A DNA stretch of 63,642 nucleotides from Desulfobacteraceae bacterium (GTDB lineage: Bacteria; Desulfobacterota; Desulfobacteria; Desulfobacterales; Desulfosalsimonadaceae), in assembly GCA_021737045.1 (NCBI GenBank), contig JAIPES010000003.1, forward strand, positions 1 to 63,642, written 5' to 3'. Position 1 is the stretch's first letter; each line of letters starts with the position of its first letter. Below the pieces are notes generated by a model. That model ran no database searches, was not told where the DNA came from, and worked only from the letters and a program-made list of their open reading frames with translations. The position numbers were made by a program, and so were the translations under genes. This document shows, in pieces, positions 52,005 through 61,843 of the stretch.

Positions 52005-53364
52005 CTGCCCTTTTTCCTGTCTGTTTCACGGCCCGCTGGAAATCTTCCCCCCTTTGGGCATAATTGTCATACAAGTCAAAACTGGCGCACGCAGGCGAAA
52101 GCAGGACCGTATCACCGGCCTCTGCCAGATCCGCGGCAGCGGCCACGGCCGCGTCCATGGAATCCGTGCGGACGGATTGCACAATCCCGCCCAGTTCCCG
52201 CTCTATGGCCGCAGAAGCTTCGCCCAGCAGTACAAGGGCCCTGACCCGGTCTTTTACAACAGGAAGCAGATCTTCGTAGCCCCCGCCCTTGTCCCGCCCG
52301 CCAAGAATAAGAACCACCGGAGAAGACACCGCGGCCACGGCGCGGACCACGGCGTCAACGTTGGTGGCCTTGGAATCATCATAATAATCCACCCCATGGA
52401 ACCGCCCCACATACTGGAGCCTGTGGGGATCCGGGACAAATTCGCGCAGACCGCGCAAGACCCCTTCATGGCTTGCGCCCGCAGCCAGGGCGGCCAGGGC
52501 CGCGGCAGCCGCGTTTTCCAGGTTGTGGCGGCCCGGAAGGGCCATATCCGTTGCCGCTATGATCATTTCCCCGTGTTCCGGGGTCTTGACGCGCACTTGC
52601 GCATTTTCGATCCAGGCTCCGCAGGCAGCATCTTTTTGCTGATTAAACAGGCATTTTACAGCGCTGATATCCCGGGTCAGCTCCATGATCAAATCATCGG
52701 CACGATTTAACACGGCAATATCGGCCCTGGTCTGCCGGGCAAATACCCTTGTCTTGGATCGGCCATAAGCCCGCAGGCTCGGATACCGGTCCAGGTGATC
52801 TGCGGTAATGTTTAACAAAACGCCCACCCGGGGATGAAACGTATCCGCGGTGTCGAGCTGAAATGAGCTGATTTCCGCCACCACCACATCCGCATCCATG
52901 GGCCCGTGGACATAGGAAATCAGCGGCGTGCCGAGGTTGCCGCCCACAAAGGCATTCAAACCCGAGGCCTTGAGCATTTCCCCGATCAGGCGCGTCACCG
53001 TGGTTTTGCCGTTGGTCCCGGTCACGGCCACAATGGGCGTATGGATAAACCAGGAGGCCAGCTCGATTTCACCGGTAACCGGCACCCCGGCATTTTCCGC
53101 ACGCACCACGGGTTCGAGGGTATGGGGCACACCAGGACTGAGCACGATCAGATCCGAGTTTTCAAAGGCGGCCGCATCATGCTCACCAAGGGCCACATCC
53201 ATCCCGGCCCGGCGCAGTCGGGCCGGAATATCGCCCAGGGCCGATTCCGGCGAGCGGTCCACGGCTGTCACCCTTGCCCCGCGGGCGTTTAAAAACCCGG
53301 CCAGGGCCTGGCCGGTTTTTCCCAGGCCCACCACCGTGATATGCTTGTCCTTGATCGGTTTCAC
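51979..53364 (-). CDS. murD: UDP-N-acetylmuramoylalanine--D-glutamate ligase
   Basis: 461-residue Mur ligase adding D-Glu. It has the N-terminal Rossmann ITVVGLGKTGQALAGFL, ATP loop AVTGTNGKTTVTRLIGEML (about residues 112-130), EISSFQLDTADTF, NLENAAAAALAAL and the end DDSKATNVDAVVRAVAAV. Length is as in E. coli (438) with a slightly longer C-terminus. Between mraY and ftsW. Confidence 0.96.
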   Translation of the reverse strand: MKPIKDKHITVVGLGKTGQALAGFLNARGARVTAVDRSPESALGDIPARLRRAGMDVALGEHDAAAFENSDLIVLSPGVPHTLEPVVRAENAGVPVTGEIELASWFIHTPIVAVTGTNGKTTVTRLIGEMLKASGLNAFVGGNLGTPLISYVHGPMDADVVVAEISSFQLDTADTFHPRVGVLLNITADHLDRYPSLRAYGRSKTRVFARQTRADIAVLNRADDLIMELTRDISAVKCLFNQQKDAACGAWIENAQVRVKTPEHGEMIIAATDMALPGRHNLENAAAAALAALAAGASHEGVLRGLREFVPDPHRLQYVGRFHGVDYYDDSKATNVDAVVRAVAAVSSPVVLILGGRDKGGGYEDLLPVVKDRVRALVLLGEASAAIERELGGIVQSVRTDSMDAAVAAAADLAEAGDTVLLSPACASFDLYDNYAQRGEDFQRAVKQTGKRADGSQADNT

Positions 53365-53385
53365 TGCTTGATTTCCACCTGTATA

Positions 53386-54465
53386 TTACCGCAATTTCAA
53401 TGTTGAAATGGCCACCAGGGCCAGCATGATGGCCAGTATCCAGAAGCGCACAATCACTTTGGGCTCGGCCCACCCCTTTAGCTCGAAATGATGATGCAGG
53501 GGCGCCATGCGAAAAATGCGTTTTCCGCTGGTGAGCTTGAAAAACCCCACCTGGAGCATCACCGACACTGCCTCGATGACAAACACCCCGCCCACAATGA
53601 TCATCAAAATTTCCTGCTTGGTAATGATGGCCACGGTTCCCAGAGCCGCACCCAAAGGCAGAGAGCCCACATCGCCCATAAAAATCTGGGCCGGATAGGC
53701 GTTAAACCACAAAAAGCCCAGGCCGGCCCCGGCCAGGGCTCCGCAAAAAATCGTAATTTCCCCGCACCCGGCCACATAATTGATCTGCAGGTATTCGGCG
53801 ATGCGGATGTGGCCGGCAACATAGGCAAACAGCATGTAAGTTCCCGCTGCAATAATCACCGGCCCGATGGCCAGGCCGTCGAGGCCGTCTGTGAGATTGA
53901 CCGCATTGGAGGTGCCGACGATGACAAACACGGCAAACAAAATATAAAACAGCCCCAGATCCGGGGAAACGCCCTTGAAAAACGGAATGGTGATCTGGCT
54001 GGAAAACCCCGGGTGACTGTAAAGCAGCCAGCCGGCGGCCGCAGCCACGGCGATCTGGAATGAAAATTTCTGCCATGCCCGAAGCCCGCGGTTTCTTTTC
54101 TGGATCTGCTTGAGATAGTCATCCGTAAACCCGATCAGAAAATAGGCTGTGGTGACCATGAGCACCACCCAGATATAATCATTTCGCCAGTCCACCCACA
54201 GCAGGGTGGAAAGCAGGGCCGCCGGCAGCACCAGCACCCCGCCCATGGTGGGGGTACCGGCCTTGTCCTGGTGAGAGGCCGGGCCGAGCCGGCGGATGTA
54301 CTGGCCGATCTGTTTTTCCTGCAGCAACCGGATCATCCAGGGACCGAACACAAAGCAGATTAAAAACGCTGTCAAACCGGCATAAATGGTTCGAAACGTG
54401 ATGTAGCGAAACACGTTAAACGCCGAAACCTCGGTCTGAAGCGCATAAAAGAAATGATAAAGCAT
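53386..54465 (-). CDS. mraY: Phospho-N-acetylmuramoyl-pentapeptide transferase
   Basis: 359-residue enzyme with ten TM helices that makes lipid I. Seen are the Mg-binding [16 protein letters not shown] (about residues 113-128), the active-site [26 protein letters not shown] and the terminal [19 protein letters not shown] histidine motif. Located 5 bp after murF. Confidence 0.97.
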   Translation of the reverse strand: MLYHFFYALQTEVSAFNVFRYITFRTIYAGLTAFLICFVFGPWMIRLLQEKQIGQYIRRLGPASHQDKAGTPTMGGVLVLPAALLSTLLWVDWRNDYIWVVLMVTTAYFLIGFTDDYLKQIQKRNRGLRAWQKFSFQIAVAAAAGWLLYSHPGFSSQITIPFFKGVSPDLGLFYILFAVFVIVGTSNAVNLTDGLDGLAIGPVIIAAGTYMLFAYVAGHIRIAEYLQINYVAGCGEITIFCGALAGAGLGFLWFNAYPAQIFMGDVGSLPLGAALGTVAIITKQEILMIIVGGVFVIEAVSVMLQVGFFKLTSGKRIFRMAPLHHHFELKGWAEPKVIVRFWILAIMLALVAISTLKLR

Positions 54466-54470
54466 TGCTT

Positions 54471-55904
54471 TTACTCCCCTGTATCCGGTCCGGGCACCGG
54501 CTGCTGTGTAAGGTCACAGACGATTTCATCCATGCCGGTGCTCCGGGAGCCCTTTACCAGCACCCAGTCGCCTTCATTGAGATCCCGGGCCAGATCCCGC
54601 ACAATGTCGTGCTTGGTGCCAACGAAAATGTCCCCGCCTTTCATTCCACCCTGCCGGGCTCCGTGTGCCACCCGGGCGGCAAAATCACCTGAAAGATAAA
54701 GCCGGCTGATCCCGGCATCAGCAGCCATGCGGCCAATCTCTTCATGGTGCCGGGCTGCGTCATCACCCAGTTCCAGCATGTCCCCGGCCACCAGGATTCC
54801 CTGCTTGCCGCTGCCAAGCGCTGCAAGCGACCGGATGGCGTTTTCCATGGAACCCGGATTGGCGTTATAGGTATCGTCAATAATATTGGCTCCGGCCGGG
54901 GTACGATGCACGACCATTCTCCCGGCAACCGGCCTGAATTCGGCCAGGCCCGCTGCAATCTGTTCGGCGTCAATGCCCAGTATCCAGCCCGCGGCAGCAG
55001 CGGCCAGGGCATTTTTCACCATAAACCGCCAGGGAACCGGCAGCTTGACCCAAGCCCGTTGCTCCGGAAATATGAGCTCAAAAGTCACGGCATCATCGGA
55101 GACCGCCACCTGTCCGGCCCTGACCCCGGCAAAGTCGGTGCAGCCGAAAAAAACCACCCGGCTCTGTGCCCGGGACCCCAGCCATGCGCCATAAGCATCG
55201 TCGCTGTTTAGCACGGCAGTGCCCCCGGATCGGATATGGTCGAGCAATTCCGCCTTGGCCGCGGCCACCCCTTCCACGCTTCCCAGCCCTTCCAGGTGGG
55301 CCGGTGCGATATTGGTGATCACCCCCACGTCCGGACGGCAAATCGCGGCCAGCCGGTCGATTTCTCCGGGATGATTCATGCCCAGTTCCAGCACTGCGGC
55401 CTGGTGCTCTCTTTCGAGCCTGAGCAGGGTCAGGGGCATGCCGATTTCATTGTTGAGATTGCCGGCCGTGGAAAGCACTTTGTATTTCCTTGCCAGCACT
55501 GCGGCGATCAGTTCCTTTGTGGAAGTCTTTCCGTTGGAGCCGGTAACCGCAACCACGGATATCTGAGCCCGTCGGCGCTGGTATGCGGCCATGTCCCCAA
55601 GCGCCCGGATGGTATCATCCACGGCAATACAGGCCACCCCCTGCCGCTGCCAGTCCGCCACAGGCAGATTTTCCAGCCGGTCTTTGCAGCAAATAATGCA
55701 GGACACGCCCGCATCCAAAACCTGTTGGAGAAAATCATGACCGTCATGGCTCGGCCCCACAATGGCTGCAAAGATGTCATTGCCGGCGATATTGCGCGAA
55801 TCAATGCTAACGCCGAAAAAATCAGTCTGATTGCCCGCACTTACAGCATCTCCGGCAGTGGCGGCCGTTATGTCTTCAATGGTCCAGGGTATCAGCGACA
55901 TCAT
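54471..55904 (-). CDS. murF: UDP-MurNAc-tripeptide--D-alanyl-D-alanine ligase
   Basis: 477-residue Mur ligase that adds the D-Ala-D-Ala dipeptide. It has the ATP loop [53 protein letters not shown] and [18 protein letters not shown]. The start is placed at ATG 55904 (a second ATG follows at once) by the family N-terminus [18 protein letters not shown] and a GGGA upstream; the frame continues 28 codons further inside murE but without conservation. It overlaps the murE 3' end by 29 bp. The D-Ala-D-Ala ligase (ddl) that feeds it is not in the window. Confidence 0.95.
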   Translation of the reverse strand: MMSLIPWTIEDITAATAGDAVSAGNQTDFFGVSIDSRNIAGNDIFAAIVGPSHDGHDFLQQVLDAGVSCIICCKDRLENLPVADWQRQGVACIAVDDTIRALGDMAAYQRRRAQISVVAVTGSNGKTSTKELIAAVLARKYKVLSTAGNLNNEIGMPLTLLRLEREHQAAVLELGMNHPGEIDRLAAICRPDVGVITNIAPAHLEGLGSVEGVAAAKAELLDHIRSGGTAVLNSDDAYGAWLGSRAQSRVVFFGCTDFAGVRAGQVAVSDDAVTFELIFPEQRAWVKLPVPWRFMVKNALAAAAAGWILGIDAEQIAAGLAEFRPVAGRMVVHRTPAGANIIDDTYNANPGSMENAIRSLAALGSGKQGILVAGDMLELGDDAARHHEEIGRMAADAGISRLYLSGDFAARVAHGARQGGMKGGDIFVGTKHDIVRDLARDLNEGDWVLVKGSRSTGMDEIVCDLTQQPVPGPDTGE

Positions 55905-57417
55905 CCATTTCCCATGCCAGCACCTGTTGGGCTTCCAGGCGGTCATCAAAAGCCACGGTCTGGTGCCCGATGATTTGATAGGTTTCATGTCCCTTGCCGG
56001 CGATCAGCACGGCATCTCCGGGATGCGAGGCCCGAATCCCCATCCGGATGGCTTTTTTCCGGTCCGGCTCCACCGTAAAACTGCCCTGCTCAAACTCCGG
56101 TCCCACCTGCAGGGGCGACAACTGCCTGGCGTCATGAATGCCCTTTACAATATCAGCGATAATGTTACCTGGCTCTTCTGTGCGCGGATTGTCGGATGTC
56201 ACTATCGCCAGGTCGGCGTATCTGGCGGCGATTTCACCCATTTGGGGGCGCTTGCCCCGGTCCCGGTCTCCGCCGCATCCAAAAACGCAGATGATCCGGC
56301 CCGGAATGATTTCCCTTAAGGTCAGCAGAACATTTTTCAGCGCTGCGGGGGTGTGAGAGAAATCCACGAACACATACCGGTCCAGGGTATTGGGTATCCG
56401 TTCAAGTCGGCCGGGCACCATGGTGGATGTCTCAATTGCCTCGCAGATCGCCCGTGGCGCGATTCCCATGACTTCTGCGGCTGCAGCCGCACAAAGAATG
56501 TTTTCCAGGTTGAACTGACCGGCCAGGGGCGAGTGAAAGGGAAACGAGGCGCTTTGCAGATGCAGGCGGCCGTAGATCCCGTGCTGATCAAAATTCAGGC
56601 CGGAGGGGTAAACCCGGCTGCCGTTTCCCAGCCCGGTCCGGATGCACCGCTTTTGGCCCAGGATATCGGCCAGTTCCCGGCCCTTTTTGTCATCCGTGTT
56701 AATCACTGCCACGGATCCCGGCTCCCGGAGATAATGGGTAAAAAACCCCTTCTTGGCCGCCCAGTACGCTTCCATGTTTCCATGAAAATCCAGGTGGTCC
56801 TGGGAAAGGTTGGTGAAAATGCCCAGAGAAAACCGGCACCCGGCAACACGCTGAAGCGCCACCCCGTGAGAGGACACTTCCATGACCACATGGGAAACCC
56901 CGGCAGCGGCCATGTTTGCCAGAATATGCTGCAGATCCGATGCCTCCGGCGTGGTCAGGCTGCTTTTAAAGCTCTTTCCTTCGTAATGATAGTTGATCGT
57001 CCCGATCATACCGGTGGGCAAGCCGCTTCGCCTGAGCATGTGCTCCAGGAGCATTGCAGTGGTGGTCTTTCCGTTGGTTCCCGTTATGCCGATAAGGGTA
57101 AGCTTTTCAGACGGATGATCGTAAAACCGGGCCGCTGCCTGTGCCAGGGCATTGCGGGCATCCCTGACCACAATCACGGGAATACCTAAATTCATGGATT
57201 TTCGGGCCACCACGGCGGCCGCCCCCCTGGCTGCCGCATCCGCGGCAAAATCATGCCCGTCACGGCTTTGACCGGGCAAGGCAACAAAGAGATCACCAGG
57301 GCTTACCCGGTCAGAACGATACTGAATGCCTGTTATTTCAACTTCCTGAATCTTTTGCTGCCGGTCGTTGTCGACCTGCCCGGCATTGATGGCCGCCATG
57401 AGCGTTGAAAGCTTCAT
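55876..57417 (-). CDS. murE: UDP-MurNAc-tripeptide synthetase, meso-diaminopimelate-adding
   Basis: 513-residue Mur ligase. ATP loop IGITGTNGKTTTAMLLEHML (about residues 107-126), EVSSHGVALQRVAG, NLSQDHLDFHGNM and the substrate motif DNPRTEEP (about residues 415-422). The DNPR motif marks enzymes that add meso-diaminopimelate instead of L-lysine, so the wall is of the mDAP type. Its start overlaps ftsI by 4 bp (ATGA). Confidence 0.96.
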   Translation of the reverse strand: MKLSTLMAAINAGQVDNDRQQKIQEVEITGIQYRSDRVSPGDLFVALPGQSRDGHDFAADAAARGAAAVVARKSMNLGIPVIVVRDARNALAQAAARFYDHPSEKLTLIGITGTNGKTTTAMLLEHMLRRSGLPTGMIGTINYHYEGKSFKSSLTTPEASDLQHILANMAAAGVSHVVMEVSSHGVALQRVAGCRFSLGIFTNLSQDHLDFHGNMEAYWAAKKGFFTHYLREPGSVAVINTDDKKGRELADILGQKRCIRTGLGNGSRVYPSGLNFDQHGIYGRLHLQSASFPFHSPLAGQFNLENILCAAAAAEVMGIAPRAICEAIETSTMVPGRLERIPNTLDRYVFVDFSHTPAALKNVLLTLREIIPGRIICVFGCGGDRDRGKRPQMGEIAARYADLAIVTSDNPRTEEPGNIIADIVKGIHDARQLSPLQVGPEFEQGSFTVEPDRKKAIRMGIRASHPGDAVLIAGKGHETYQIIGHQTVAFDDRLEAQQVLAWEMDDVADTLDH

Positions 57418-59168
57418 GCCCCCTCCTTTTCCGCCCTGGTATCATCCAATAATTCCCGGGCCGGGGCAATGTTCATGTAATTAAACGATTCCCGCACAAT
57501 CTCGGCAAAGGCCGGGGCCGCCACCACACCGCCATAATGACTCACCTTGGGGTCTTTGACCATCACCAGCACAGCCAGCTCCGGAGACCCGGCCGGGGCG
57601 AAACCCACAAAAATGGCGTTGTAATCGCTGTCTTCATACGTGCCGTCTGAATTTAAAATCTGGGCGGTTCCGGTCTTGCCGCATACCCGAAACCCCCGGG
57701 GAGAAGCCTGAGATCCGGTGCCGTCGCTTTCAGTGACCGATTGCATCATGTCTTTCACCTCACGGGCCGTGGTTTCCGTAACCACTCTGCGCCTGACCTC
57801 GGGCTCGAAACTTTTCACAACCCGGCCGTTGGCATCGGTAATGGCCTTGACCATGCGCGGTTTCATCAACACCCCTTGGTTGGCAATGGCCGATACGGCT
57901 GAAAGCAGCTGAACGGCAGACACGGAAAGGCCCTGGCCGAATGCGATGGTGGCATGATCCACGGGACGCCAGTTCCGGTAATGCCGAAGCCGGCCTTCTG
58001 TCTCCCCGGGACAGTCAATGCCGGTTTTTTCACCAAATCCAAAATCGGAAAGCGTTTCATAAAGGTTTTCCGGTCCGATTCGCTCGGCGATTTTCACCGC
58101 CCCGATATTGCTGGAATATTTGATCACCTCCGCCAGGGTCAGGTCCCCGCTGGGATGGAGATCGTGAAAGGTATGCGCCCCTACGGCATAACTGCCGTCC
58201 TCGCAATCCACCCGGGTCCCGGGGGAGCACCGGCCGGATTCAAGGGCGGCTGCGGCCAGAAATACCTTCAGGGTGGAGCCGGGCTCGAAGGCATCGGTTA
58301 TGGCGCGGTTGCGCCAGGTCTGTCTGGGAAACCGGGTAAAGGTATTGGGGTTGAAACCCGGGTAATGGGCCATGGCACGCACCGCTCCTGTCCGGGGATC
58401 CATGACCATGGCCATGCCGGAATCCCCGTTGAACTTGAGAACGGTTTTTTTCAGTGCCTCTTCTGCGATGTACTGGATATTGCGGTCAATGGTGAGCACC
58501 AGGTTATTGCCGGGCCCCTGCCCGGATTTTGCCTCGGATTGCTGGAAAATCCGTCCCAGGGCGTCCCGGATAAAAGTCGACTCCCGCACAGCACCGCTTA
58601 GCTGCCGGTCGTAGTAATATTCCAGGCCTTCGAGCCCGTTGCCGTCCACACCGACAAACCCGAGGATTTGCGCCCCCAGTGTCTTGTTGGGATAAACACG
58701 GGAATAATTGTCAAACAGGGCCAGGCTGCTGCCGAACTGGTTTTTGAGCTCTCGGGCCCGCTCGGGTGCCGCATCCCGCCGGATCCATACAAAGGGCCGG
58801 TCTGAGTTTAACCGGCCGGCCACTTTCGCGGCATCCATATCCAGGTGCCGGGCGATTTCCGGGGCTGCTTTTTTCGGGTTTCCGATCCTGGCCGGATGTG
58901 CGCCGATGGATACCACGCGGGTGCTGGCCGCCAGTTCCCGCATGTTGACGTCATAAATGGTGCCGCGCTTTTCCCGAAATTCGGCGGAACCGCTATACTC
59001 CCCGGAAGCCCGGCTTTTTAACCGGCTGTCTTCAATTACCTGCAGATAAACCGCCTTGCCGGCAATGGTCAGGTAACAGGCCGCAAGCACCAGACCTGCC
59101 ATCAGGATGCGGCGGTTTCTGCCGGGCGTCTGGTTTGATTTTTTTTCTTTTTGGCGGCTTTTTTTCAT
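57414..59168 (-). CDS. ftsI: Septal peptidoglycan transpeptidase FtsI (PBP3)
   Basis: 584-residue class B penicillin-binding protein. One N-terminal TM helix (about 20-40), the pedestal domain with RGTIYDVNMRELAAST, and the transpeptidase domain with the active-site Ser298 in PGSTLK, SSN in KYSSNIGAVKI and the KTG box GKTGTAQ (about residues 500-506). No PASTA domain. It partners with FtsW. Overlaps both ftsL and murE genes by 4 bp. Confidence 0.96.
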   Translation of the reverse strand: MKKSRQKEKKSNQTPGRNRRILMAGLVLAACYLTIAGKAVYLQVIEDSRLKSRASGEYSGSAEFREKRGTIYDVNMRELAASTRVVSIGAHPARIGNPKKAAPEIARHLDMDAAKVAGRLNSDRPFVWIRRDAAPERARELKNQFGSSLALFDNYSRVYPNKTLGAQILGFVGVDGNGLEGLEYYYDRQLSGAVRESTFIRDALGRIFQQSEAKSGQGPGNNLVLTIDRNIQYIAEEALKKTVLKFNGDSGMAMVMDPRTGAVRAMAHYPGFNPNTFTRFPRQTWRNRAITDAFEPGSTLKVFLAAAALESGRCSPGTRVDCEDGSYAVGAHTFHDLHPSGDLTLAEVIKYSSNIGAVKIAERIGPENLYETLSDFGFGEKTGIDCPGETEGRLRHYRNWRPVDHATIAFGQGLSVSAVQLLSAVSAIANQGVLMKPRMVKAITDANGRVVKSFEPEVRRRVVTETTAREVKDMMQSVTESDGTGSQASPRGFRVCGKTGTAQILNSDGTYEDSDYNAIFVGFAPAGSPELAVLVMVKDPKVSHYGGVVAAPAFAEIVRESFNYMNIAPARELLDDTRAEKEGA

Positions 59169-59467
59169 GGCACCCTGACGATCTGTTCCGGTTTGGGGGT
59201 GATCATTCCCAACTCCGTCCTTGCCCTGGCCCCAAGGACCTGGGGGGACTTCAAGTGAACCAGCTCGATTTGTAATTTCCTGCGGGTTTCCATTAATTCT
59301 TCCTGCCGGTTGCCGGCCTCCACGATCTCATAGCCGGTGCGCCGGCACTGCACCGCACACCAGGTATCAAAAAAAACTTCAGCCAACAGCACCAGCATCA
59401 GCAAAATGCCGGCAAGAAGCGTGCGGCCGGTGAGCAGCGGTGATTTGACTTTTCGGTTTCCGGACAT
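59165..59467 (-). CDS. ftsL: Cell division protein FtsL
   Basis: 100-residue bitopic protein with a basic tail (MSGNRKVKSPLL), one TM helix (about 14-34, LLAGILLMLVLLAEVFF) and a coiled-coil periplasmic part (about 45-90). Weak sequence conservation is normal for FtsL; the identification rests on size, topology and location between rsmH and ftsI. Helps build the FtsQLB complex. Confidence 0.85.
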   Translation of the reverse strand: MSGNRKVKSPLLTGRTLLAGILLMLVLLAEVFFDTWCAVQCRRTGYEIVEAGNRQEELMETRRKLQIELVHLKSPQVLGARARTELGMITPKPEQIVRVP

Positions 59468-59501
59468 CGCCCGCCCCGTGCCTTAAAATTTTTCCCCCGG
59501 G

Positions 59502-60443
59502 TTATGGCAGCTTTTCCGCCGCCCGCAGCCGGGCGGAACGCGCCATTGGGTTTTTTTTGATTTCGCTTTCTCCGGGTTTTCCCACCTTCCTTGTCAAAAC
59601 CCGCAAAACCGGTTTTTCTTCGCAGACACAAACCGGAAAATCCCGGGGACATGTGCATCCCCGGCTGTATTTGACAAACCGCTGCTTGACCATTCGGTCC
59701 TCCAGGGAATGAAAGGCGATCACGCATATGCGACCCCCGGGTTTTAAGCACGCCACAGCACGGTCAAGAAAGGTATCAAGGACTTCAAGCTCCCGGTTAA
59801 CGGCAATGCGAAGGGCCATAAACACCTTGGTGGCCGGATCTATTTTTCTGCGGGCGGCATCTTTTTGCGGAATCGCCCCGCGCACGATATCGGCAAGCTG
59901 CCCGGTGGTTTCAATTGCCCTGCTTCTGCGGCTTTCAACGATTCTGCGCGCAATGCGACCCGCCCATTTCTCTTCCCCCAGATCCTTAAAAATCCGGGCA
60001 AGCTCCCCGGAATCCAGGGTATTGACCATGTCGGCCGCGCTTTGCCCGGTCTGTGGATTCATCCGCATATCCAGAGCCTCGTCCCTGCGAAAGGAAAAAC
60101 CTCTGCCCGGAGCCTCGATCTGATCAAAAGACAGGCCCAGGTCCACGAGAATCGCATCCACAGCTTCAATTTCGAGGTCAAAGAGGATATGAGGCAGGTT
60201 GACAAAATTGTCATGAATCAGATGAACATTTGACGCCCAGGGAGCCAGCATCTGTTCTGCACGGTCAACCGCACCGGCATCCTGATCGATGCCGATGAGC
60301 AGACCATCCGGAAGGATTCTTTCCACAATGGCCATGGCATGCCCGGCGCCCCCCAGCGTGCAGTCGACAACGCATTTGCCCGGTTCACAATTGAGATACC
60401 CGAGCGCCTGATCGCGCATAACAGAGACATGTCGAGTGGCCAT
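59502..60443 (-). CDS. rsmH: 16S rRNA (cytosine-1402-N4)-methyltransferase RsmH
   Basis: 313-residue SAM methyltransferase. It has RHVSVMRDQALGYL, the SAM motif VVDCTLGGAGHAMAIVERI, GIDQDAGAVDRAEQML, DAILVDLGLSFDQIEAPGRGFSF and the C-terminal VIAFHSLEDRMVKQRF. It modifies C1402 in the ribosomal P site. Second gene of the cluster, 3 bp after mraZ. Confidence 0.97.
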   Translation of the reverse strand: MATRHVSVMRDQALGYLNCEPGKCVVDCTLGGAGHAMAIVERILPDGLLIGIDQDAGAVDRAEQMLAPWASNVHLIHDNFVNLPHILFDLEIEAVDAILVDLGLSFDQIEAPGRGFSFRRDEALDMRMNPQTGQSAADMVNTLDSGELARIFKDLGEEKWAGRIARRIVESRRSRAIETTGQLADIVRGAIPQKDAARRKIDPATKVFMALRIAVNRELEVLDTFLDRAVACLKPGGRICVIAFHSLEDRMVKQRFVKYSRGCTCPRDFPVCVCEEKPVLRVLTRKVGKPGESEIKKNPMARSARLRAAEKLP

Positions 60444-60446
60444 GGT

Positions 60447-60905
60447 TTAAAGCCCTAGTCTGGCAATTTCGTTTGAGACCTCCTCATCTTTCATATCCTC
60501 TTCGTGAAGTTTGCGTTTCTCGTCGTTCCAGTTTTCAAGTGACCAGATTTCAAAATGATCGAGAACGCCGACCAGCACGATATCTTTTTCAAGACTGGCA
60601 TAATCACGCAATGACTGGGGAATCAGAATCCGGCCTTGCCGGTCCATGGGACATTCGGCCGATTCGCCGATGAAAATCCGCCTGAAACGCCGCATGGCCG
60701 GGCTTTTTTCAGCCATCTGCAGAATTTTTTCCTCAACCGTTTCCCAGCTCTGATAGGGGTAGGCCACCAGGCCCTTTTCGTCGAGACCGGGGCCGGATAA
60801 AACCAACCCATTGCCGCCATTGTTCCGGACAAGCTCCCGGAAACGCGCCGGAATATTAACCCGGCCCTTGGCATCAATGGTGTGATATGAGCTTCCCCGG
60901 AACAT
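60447..60905 (-). CDS. mraZ: Transcriptional regulator MraZ
   Basis: 152-residue protein with two SpoVT/AbrB-like repeats: MFRGSSYHTIDAKGRVNIPARFREL (about 1-25) and CPMDRQGRILIPQSLRDYASL (about 78-98). MraZ forms rings and represses its own division and wall operon in E. coli. A four-repeat operator of the MraZ type lies immediately upstream, so autoregulation is strongly suggested. First gene of the cluster. Confidence 0.96.
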   Translation of the reverse strand: MFRGSSYHTIDAKGRVNIPARFRELVRNNGGNGLVLSGPGLDEKGLVAYPYQSWETVEEKILQMAEKSPAMRRFRRIFIGESAECPMDRQGRILIPQSLRDYASLEKDIVLVGVLDHFEIWSLENWNDEKRKLHEEDMKDEEVSNEIARLGL

Positions 60906-60907
60906 AA

Positions 60908-60942
60908 ACCCCCTTTAATCCACTTTGCACCACTTTTAACCA
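60908..60942 (-). promoter_or_regulatory. mraZ: MraZ operator of four 10-bp-spaced repeats
   Basis: Read on the minus strand: TGGTT-N5-TGGTG-N5-TGGAT-N5-GGGGT, with the G pairs exactly 10 bp apart (60942-60940, 60932-60930, 60922-60920, 60912-60910). Known MraZ boxes are 3-4 TGGGN-type repeats with 5-bp spacers. The block spans from the -10 region to 3 bp before the mraZ ATG, and its last repeat includes the ribosome site AAAGGGGG. Confidence 0.75.
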
Positions 60943-60943
60943 A

Positions 60944-60971
60944 AATCTACATGAAACTGTGCCTTTGTCAA
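60944..60971 (-). promoter_or_regulatory. Predicted mraZ promoter (division/wall operon)
   Basis: Perfect -35 TTGACA (60966-60971) and -10 TAGATT (60944-60949), spacer 16. The expected start of transcription, near 60937, falls within the first two MraZ repeats, so bound MraZ would block initiation. It may serve the whole mraZ-ftsZ cluster, as no other promoter or terminator is evident within the operon. Confidence 0.6.
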
Positions 60972-61128
60972 GGAAAAAACCAAAATAGTTTGAAAATTTT
61001 ATTTGTAATTTTAAGGGGTAACGCAAAAAGAGTTCTGGTGGTGAAAAGTGGGTTTTATTACCCTACCCGCTTTATCGTGGACATCCGAAGGAAAAAATGC
61101 AAAAAATTCCATGGGCGGACTCCGATGC

Positions 61129-61157
61129 TTGACGAATCCAACAAGGGCGCCTAATAT
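61129..61157 (+). promoter_or_regulatory. Predicted promoter of the cytidylate-kinase-like gene
   Basis: -35 TTGACG (61129-61134), 17-base spacer, -10 TAATAT (61152-61157), giving a leader of about 40 bases before the AGGAGA-preceded ATG at 61205. The 60972-61128 stretch between the divergent promoters holds nothing I recognise. Confidence 0.5.
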
Positions 61158-61204
61158 AAAGTTATTATTGTTAACAGCTCCACCCAAAACCCAAGGAGAC
61201 AAAA

Positions 61205-61834
61205 ATGGCAGTGATCACCATCACCAGCGAATACAATGCCGGCGGGCAGCGTGTGGCCACAGACCTTGCAAAGAAACTCGATTTTCAGTTCGTGGGCGAT
61301 CAACTGGTGGCCGATGTGGCCAGGGAACTCAACCTGTCCAAACACGAGGCTGAAACCTTTTTCAAATCCGGCGGCTCCTCGATTCTGCGCTACCTGGACC
61401 GCTACACCTGCTCCATTGTCCAGAAGGTGGTGGACAGAGAGCACGGCTGTTTGGACGATGCCACCTATTATAACAAGACCCGGGAACTGGTGGAAAACAT
61501 CTACAAAAATGAAAACGCCGTGATTCTGGGCTGGGGCGCCCAGTGCATCCTCCAGAAAAAGCCGGATACCTTTCACGTGCTGCTCAAAAAAAATCCTGAA
61601 AAAAAAATCAAGGATGTAATGGAAAAGCGCAAATGCAGCCAAAAGGACGCAGAGAGGCTTATTTCAAACGATGAGGAAGAAAAAAAGGCTTATATCAAAA
61701 AATACTTCCAGGCAGACTGGCATGATCCTTCCCTTTATAATATGATCATCGACATGGAGAACTACACAGCCGACCAGGCCGTGGACCTTATCGCAGAAAA
61801 AGCCGAAGGACAAATCTCCCTGGAGCAGAAATAA
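61205..61834 (+). CDS. Cytidylate kinase-like family protein
   Basis: 209 residues of the cytidylate-kinase-like group (PF13189 type). The N-terminus MAVITITSEYNAGGQRVATDLAKKLDF holds the nucleotide-loop region, here EYNAGGQR in place of the classic GxxGxGKS/T. Also seen are ILGWGAQCIL and a basic lid segment EKKIKDVMEKRKCSQKDAERLI with NDEEEKKAYIKKYF. It lacks the CMP-specific insert of true Cmk. In relatives, phosphotransfer to an unknown acceptor is presumed. Same orientation as the FAD protein, whose start is 9 bp downstream. Confidence 0.85.
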   Translation: MAVITITSEYNAGGQRVATDLAKKLDFQFVGDQLVADVARELNLSKHEAETFFKSGGSSILRYLDRYTCSIVQKVVDREHGCLDDATYYNKTRELVENIYKNENAVILGWGAQCILQKKPDTFHVLLKKNPEKKIKDVMEKRKCSQKDAERLISNDEEEKKAYIKKYFQADWHDPSLYNMIIDMENYTADQAVDLIAEKAEGQISLEQK

Positions 61835-61843
61835 CAGATCGGA

